NCBI GenBank assembly: GCA_003450555.1
Contig: DMFQ01000348.1
Span: forward strand, 1-9,006
Direction of reading: 5' to 3'
DNA: 9,006 nucleotides
Source: Ktedonobacter sp.
GTDB lineage: Bacteria > Chloroflexota > Ktedonobacteria > Ktedonobacterales > Ktedonobacteraceae
Under the pieces are notes generated by a model. The model had not been told where the DNA came from. It saw only the letters and a program-made list of their open reading frames with translations, and searched no databases. The position numbers and the translations under genes are program-made. Within the stretch, counting starts at the first letter, position 1. Each line of letters opens with the position of its first letter. Below are positions 7,414 through 9,006 of this stretch, piece after piece.

Positions 7414-7455
7414 ATAGTAACTATGAAATGTAGGCATAGTTCTTCGTTACGAAGG
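7414..7455. repeat. Two small palindromes in the ispH leader
   Basis: ATAGT-A-ACTAT (7414-7424) and CTTCGT-T-ACGAAG (7443-7455) are perfect odd-centred palindromes within 55 nt upstream of the ispH start. The first lies next to the Shine-Dalgarno sequence. They could be operators or leader hairpins; both are short enough to occur by chance. Confidence 0.3.
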
Positions 7456-7503
7456 GTACACCTATCCTACCTCTTATAGTTTACCATAAATTACAATGTT
7501 GCT

Positions 7504-7932
7504 TCACGCCAACCGGGAGAAAATGCGCTGCAGGTCGTCGGGGGTATAGAGGCAGACGGCAGGCAGGAGACCAGCCAGCTCTTCAACAGAAGAAGTTGAC
7601 TCGGACAAGTCAAAGATCAAAAGAGGCGTTCGACGCCCGATACATCCCCTGGCTATAGATGCTGCCGTCAGGAGCGGCACGGGTGGTCGAGCGGTCGGCA
7701 CGCTGATCAACAACTGGATATGAGGAAGTATTGCGGAAACCTGGGCGGGAGTATCTTCCTGGTAGAGGTATTTCATGCCTGCTTGCTGCAGCAAGTCTGT
7801 GTAGGGACACCGCTCTTCTTGTGGCCCAACCAGGAGCGCTGAGCGCCCGCGCAGACCTCCAAGACAGGCATCAGCGATAGAGACGATCTCCTCGGCTCCC
7901 CTTACTCGTCTATAAGCTGTAGCATTCTGCAT
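7504..7932 (-). CDS. Stand-alone HemA-like (glutamyl-tRNA reductase) Rossmann-domain protein
   Basis: These 142 residues resemble only the central NADPH-binding domain of glutamyl-tRNA reductase (usually over 400 residues). Residues 15-36 (EIVSIADACLGGLRGRSALLVG) match the segment entering the first strand. Residues 70-140 match the second half: LLISVPTARPPV corresponds to the usual DILISSTGAPEP, TPLLIFDLSES to PLFMVDIAVPR, and LLPAVCLYTPDDLQRI to LEGVFLYDIDDLEGI. The catalytic N-terminal domain with its Cys nucleophile and the C-terminal dimerisation domain are absent. The glycine loop is degenerate (GPQEER instead of GAGxMG), so NADPH binding is doubtful. It cannot be a normal HemA; a regulatory, scaffold or remnant role is possible. 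Start ATG 7932 has GAGG 9 nt upstream. It is on the same strand as ispH, 101 nt upstream. The homology rests on recognised motifs, not a computed alignment. Confidence 0.75.
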   Translation of the reverse strand: MQNATAYRRVRGAEEIVSIADACLGGLRGRSALLVGPQEERCPYTDLLQQAGMKYLYQEDTPAQVSAILPHIQLLISVPTARPPVPLLTAASIARGCIGRRTPLLIFDLSESTSSVEELAGLLPAVCLYTPDDLQRIFSRLA

Positions 7933-8011
7933 TGATATGTTCCTCTACTGTATTGAAAAAAAGCCTTTTCTGCATGGATCACTCACAAACCTCTCCCTCC
8001 CCCTACTTCAT

Positions 8012-8017
8012 ACTATA
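8012..8017 (-). promoter_or_regulatory. Possible -10 element for the HemA-like gene
   Basis: TATAGT on the minus strand lies about 80 nt before ATG 7932 in an AT-rich stretch. No good -35 is found at 16-18 nt, so support is weak. Confidence 0.2.
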
Positions 8018-8075
8018 GGCAAATTTTAACCAGAAAACATCAGGTAATCACCCTATTTTCCACATAAATTTGGAT

Positions 8076-8091
8076 ATCACAACATTGTGAT
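8076..8091. promoter_or_regulatory. Perfect palindrome, possible operator
   Basis: ATCACAA-CA-TTGTGAT is a perfect 7+2+7 palindrome. It lies about 60 nt upstream of the TATAGT element of the HemA-like gene and beside the terminator-like hairpin at 8102-8145. Its half-sites resemble CRP/FNR halves but point outward (TCACA then TGTGA), so it is not a standard CRP site. Operator function is inferred from symmetry alone. Confidence 0.4.
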
Positions 8092-8101
8092 GGTGGGTAA
8101 T

Positions 8102-8145
8102 GTGAAACGTGCTGTCTGCAGTGCATCGCAGACAGCACGTTTCAC
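8102..8145 (-). terminator. Long perfect hairpin, probable terminator of the small hypothetical gene
   Basis: Arms 8102-8119 (GTGAAACGTGCTGTCTGC) and 8128-8145 are perfect 18-bp inverted repeats with an 8-nt loop. The stem starts 17 nt after the stop of the minus-strand gene at 8163. No U-tract follows in either direction. It is the strongest secondary structure in the window. Confidence 0.65.
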
Positions 8146-8162
8146 GTCAGAAAGGAGAAACT

Positions 8163-8453
8163 CTAGTCCAGCCCGTCATCATCGAAGGGGCTATAGAGAC
8201 TACTATTGCAGTTGTCACTGCTTGAATGGGGTTTCTGGTGCGCTGCCTTGTCTCCGGCCTGTACTATCCGCGATTTGCCTCTTGTCGTACCTGCTTTACC
8301 TTTTGTGCCCTTAGATACGTCAGGCGGATAATACCGTGAGGGGAAACCATCATTGATAGGCTCAACATTTTTCATTCCAGAGTCATTTGAGCCATTTGAG
8401 CCACCAGAGCTTCCTGTGCCCTCTGGTGAGCCAATCGTACATGCCTTACTCAT
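8163..8453 (-). CDS. Small hydrophilic, probably disordered hypothetical protein
   Basis: The frame gives 96 residues from ATG 8453, or 104 from ATG 8477. The shorter start is preferred because a GAGAGAGAG purine run ends 2 nt before it, whereas 8477 has no ribosome site. The protein is Gly/Ser/Asn-rich near the N-terminus (GSSGGSNGSNDSG), basic in the middle (KGTKGKAGTTRGKSR) and acidic at the end (SPFDDDGLD). It has only two cysteines (5 and 82 in the short form) and no hydrophobic core, signal peptide or membrane helix. I recognise no family. Evidence that it is a gene: an open frame with this composition, a plausible start, and a strong hairpin 17 nt after the stop. It could be a structural or spore protein or a peptide precursor, but no modifying enzyme is in the window. 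Confidence 0.5.
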   Translation of the reverse strand: MSKACTIGSPEGTGSSGGSNGSNDSGMKNVEPINDGFPSRYYPPDVSKGTKGKAGTTRGKSRIVQAGDKAAHQKPHSSSDNCNSSLYSPFDDDGLD

Positions 8454-8509
8454 TGCTCTCTCTCTCGTTCCATCCACGAAACATCAGCCAATTCCGCGAG
8501 TTAAGCGAT

Positions 8510-8529
8510 TTACACTACATTACACTACC
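8510..8529. repeat. 10-bp tandem direct repeat
   Basis: TTACACTACA is followed directly by TTACACTACC, two 10-bp copies differing at the last base, or one helical turn apart. It lies about 55-75 bp upstream of the small hypothetical gene. It may be a pair of direct regulator half-sites; only two copies are present. Confidence 0.4.
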
Positions 8530-8635
8530 ATACAAATAGAGTGTTCAGAAGATCGAAGGGGACCGTTTGGGAATGTAATTACCACATTTTCTATCTACCT
8601 GCGTCGTAACTAAAACTTCCCGTGTAAATTATGCT

Positions 8636-8663
8636 TGCAAATTACAAGGCTACGCAATATCAT
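8636..8663 (+). promoter_or_regulatory. Candidate promoter of the XRE regulator with overlapping palindrome
   Basis: TTGCAA (8636-8641) and TATCAT (8658-8663) are 16 nt apart; the -10 matches consensus at five of six positions. The -35 lies inside an imperfect 15-bp palindrome, CTTGCAAATTACAAG (8634-8648, one mismatched pair), a typical place for autorepression by a Cro/C1-type protein. The leader would be about 95 nt. Confidence 0.35.
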
Positions 8664-8764
8664 GTACTAGGCATTTCGGGTTGGGAGAAACATTCTGCTC
8701 TAAGTTCGCTCGCTTGAGCGTTTGAGCTGCAATAACTACACAGACAAGGGTGGAGAGGTTGCAT

Positions 8765-9006
8765 ATGGTAAGAGAAGCGGATAAAGTCGTTCCTAATCGG
8801 CGATTGACGTGTGAGCGTTTGAGGCAAGGTTGGTCACAGCAAGAGCTGGCGCATCTGGTTGGTACAGGCCCCGACACCGTGAGCCGTTGGGAGAGAGGCC
8901 TCAATTTTCCTCACCCATCCATGTGCAAAAAGCTCTGTGAATTATTTGCTAAAAGCCCCCAGGAACTTGGTCTGGTGAAAGAAGATACAGCTGGCGATGA
9001 TCGGCC
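8765..9006 (+). CDS. XRE/Cro-C1-type helix-turn-helix regulator (C-terminus cut off by window edge)
   Basis: Eighty residues are visible before the right edge, with no stop. Residues about 14-70 form a Cro/C1-type helix-turn-helix domain: LTCERLRQGWSQQELAHLVG (14-33), then the recognition-helix segment GPDTVSRWERGLNFPHP (35-51), then KKLCELFAKSPQELGL (55-70). This is a DNA-binding domain that usually acts as a dimer on palindromic operators. In Ktedonobacteria such N-terminal domains often precede large NB-ARC or TPR modules, but what follows here cannot be seen. Start ATG 8765 is supported by GGAGAGGT 5 nt upstream. It is divergent from the small hypothetical gene across a repeat-rich spacer, so it may regulate that gene and itself. 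Confidence 0.9.
   Translation, partial: MVREADKVVPNRRLTCERLRQGWSQQELAHLVGTGPDTVSRWERGLNFPHPSMCKKLCELFAKSPQELGLVKEDTAGDDR

Larger units (their letters stand above)
8454..8764. other. Divergent intergenic region between the small hypothetical gene and the XRE regulator
   Basis: This 311-bp region lies between divergent genes and shows no convincing coding frame. It contains a 10-bp tandem repeat (8510-8529), an imperfect palindrome (8634-8648), a candidate plus-strand promoter (8636-8663) and a short CGCTC/GAGCG inverted repeat (8707-8720) followed by a second TTGAGC. Such a region probably holds the promoters for both genes and sites for the regulator. Confidence 0.5.

Noticed and set aside
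8076..8091. CRP/FNR binding site
   Set aside because: The half-sites are in the opposite orientation to the TGTGA-N6-TCACA consensus.
8510..8529. Possible CRISPR or iteron array
   Set aside because: Only two adjacent 10-bp copies without spacers; far too short for either.
8353..8613. Plus-strand 86-codon frame overlapping the small hypothetical gene
   Set aside because: No ribosome site was found; the minus-strand frame has a better start and a hairpin after its stop.

Overview
The window looks like chromosomal DNA from a Ktedonobacteria-type member of the Chloroflexota. This is an inference from gene content: a TPR protein with long Gly/Asn- and Pro/Gln-rich linkers, a Bacillus-like IspH, a stand-alone helicase-associated protein and a Cro/C1-type regulator. 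No rRNA, tRNA, CRISPR array, IS element or phage gene is visible.

Layout from left to right. Positions 1-1898 (minus) encode the first 632 residues of a TPR/low-complexity protein that runs off the left edge. Positions 2067-2561 (minus) encode a YajQ-family protein. Positions 2773-3613 (plus), divergent from yajQ, hold a FolD homologue split by a +1 frameshift near position 2935. A long hairpin lies between folD and a convergent 87-residue two-helix membrane protein (3679-3942, minus). A structured 271-bp intergenic region follows. A minus-strand cluster then reads right to left: a stand-alone HemA-like (glutamyl-tRNA reductase) Rossmann domain (7504-7932), ispH (6512-7402) and a helicase-associated-domain protein (4214-6463). 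Beyond that are a small disordered hypothetical protein (8163-8453, minus), a 311-bp divergent intergenic region, and the start of an XRE/Cro-type regulator (8765 to the right edge, plus).

How the genes relate. IspH makes the isoprenoid precursors IPP and DMAPP. The helicase-associated protein starts about 50 nt after the ispH stop and is probably co-transcribed. The HemA-like domain lies 101 nt upstream of ispH on the same strand and may belong to the same unit. The other genes look like independent units; three of them are followed within 40 nt of the stop codon by a long hairpin without an obvious U-tract.

The strongest unusual observation is the FolD homologue. Removing one base near 2935 makes it align without gaps to E. 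coli FolD (recalled from memory) from residue 1 to at least residue 122. In that alignment, catalytic Lys54 is Ile and Gln98 is Leu, while Asp121 is kept. It is either a decaying gene or a divergent FolD paralogue hit by a recent or erroneous indel. The second is the HemA-like protein, which has only the NADPH-binding-domain region and a degraded glycine loop. I see no complete, recognisable new defence or biosynthetic system in the window.
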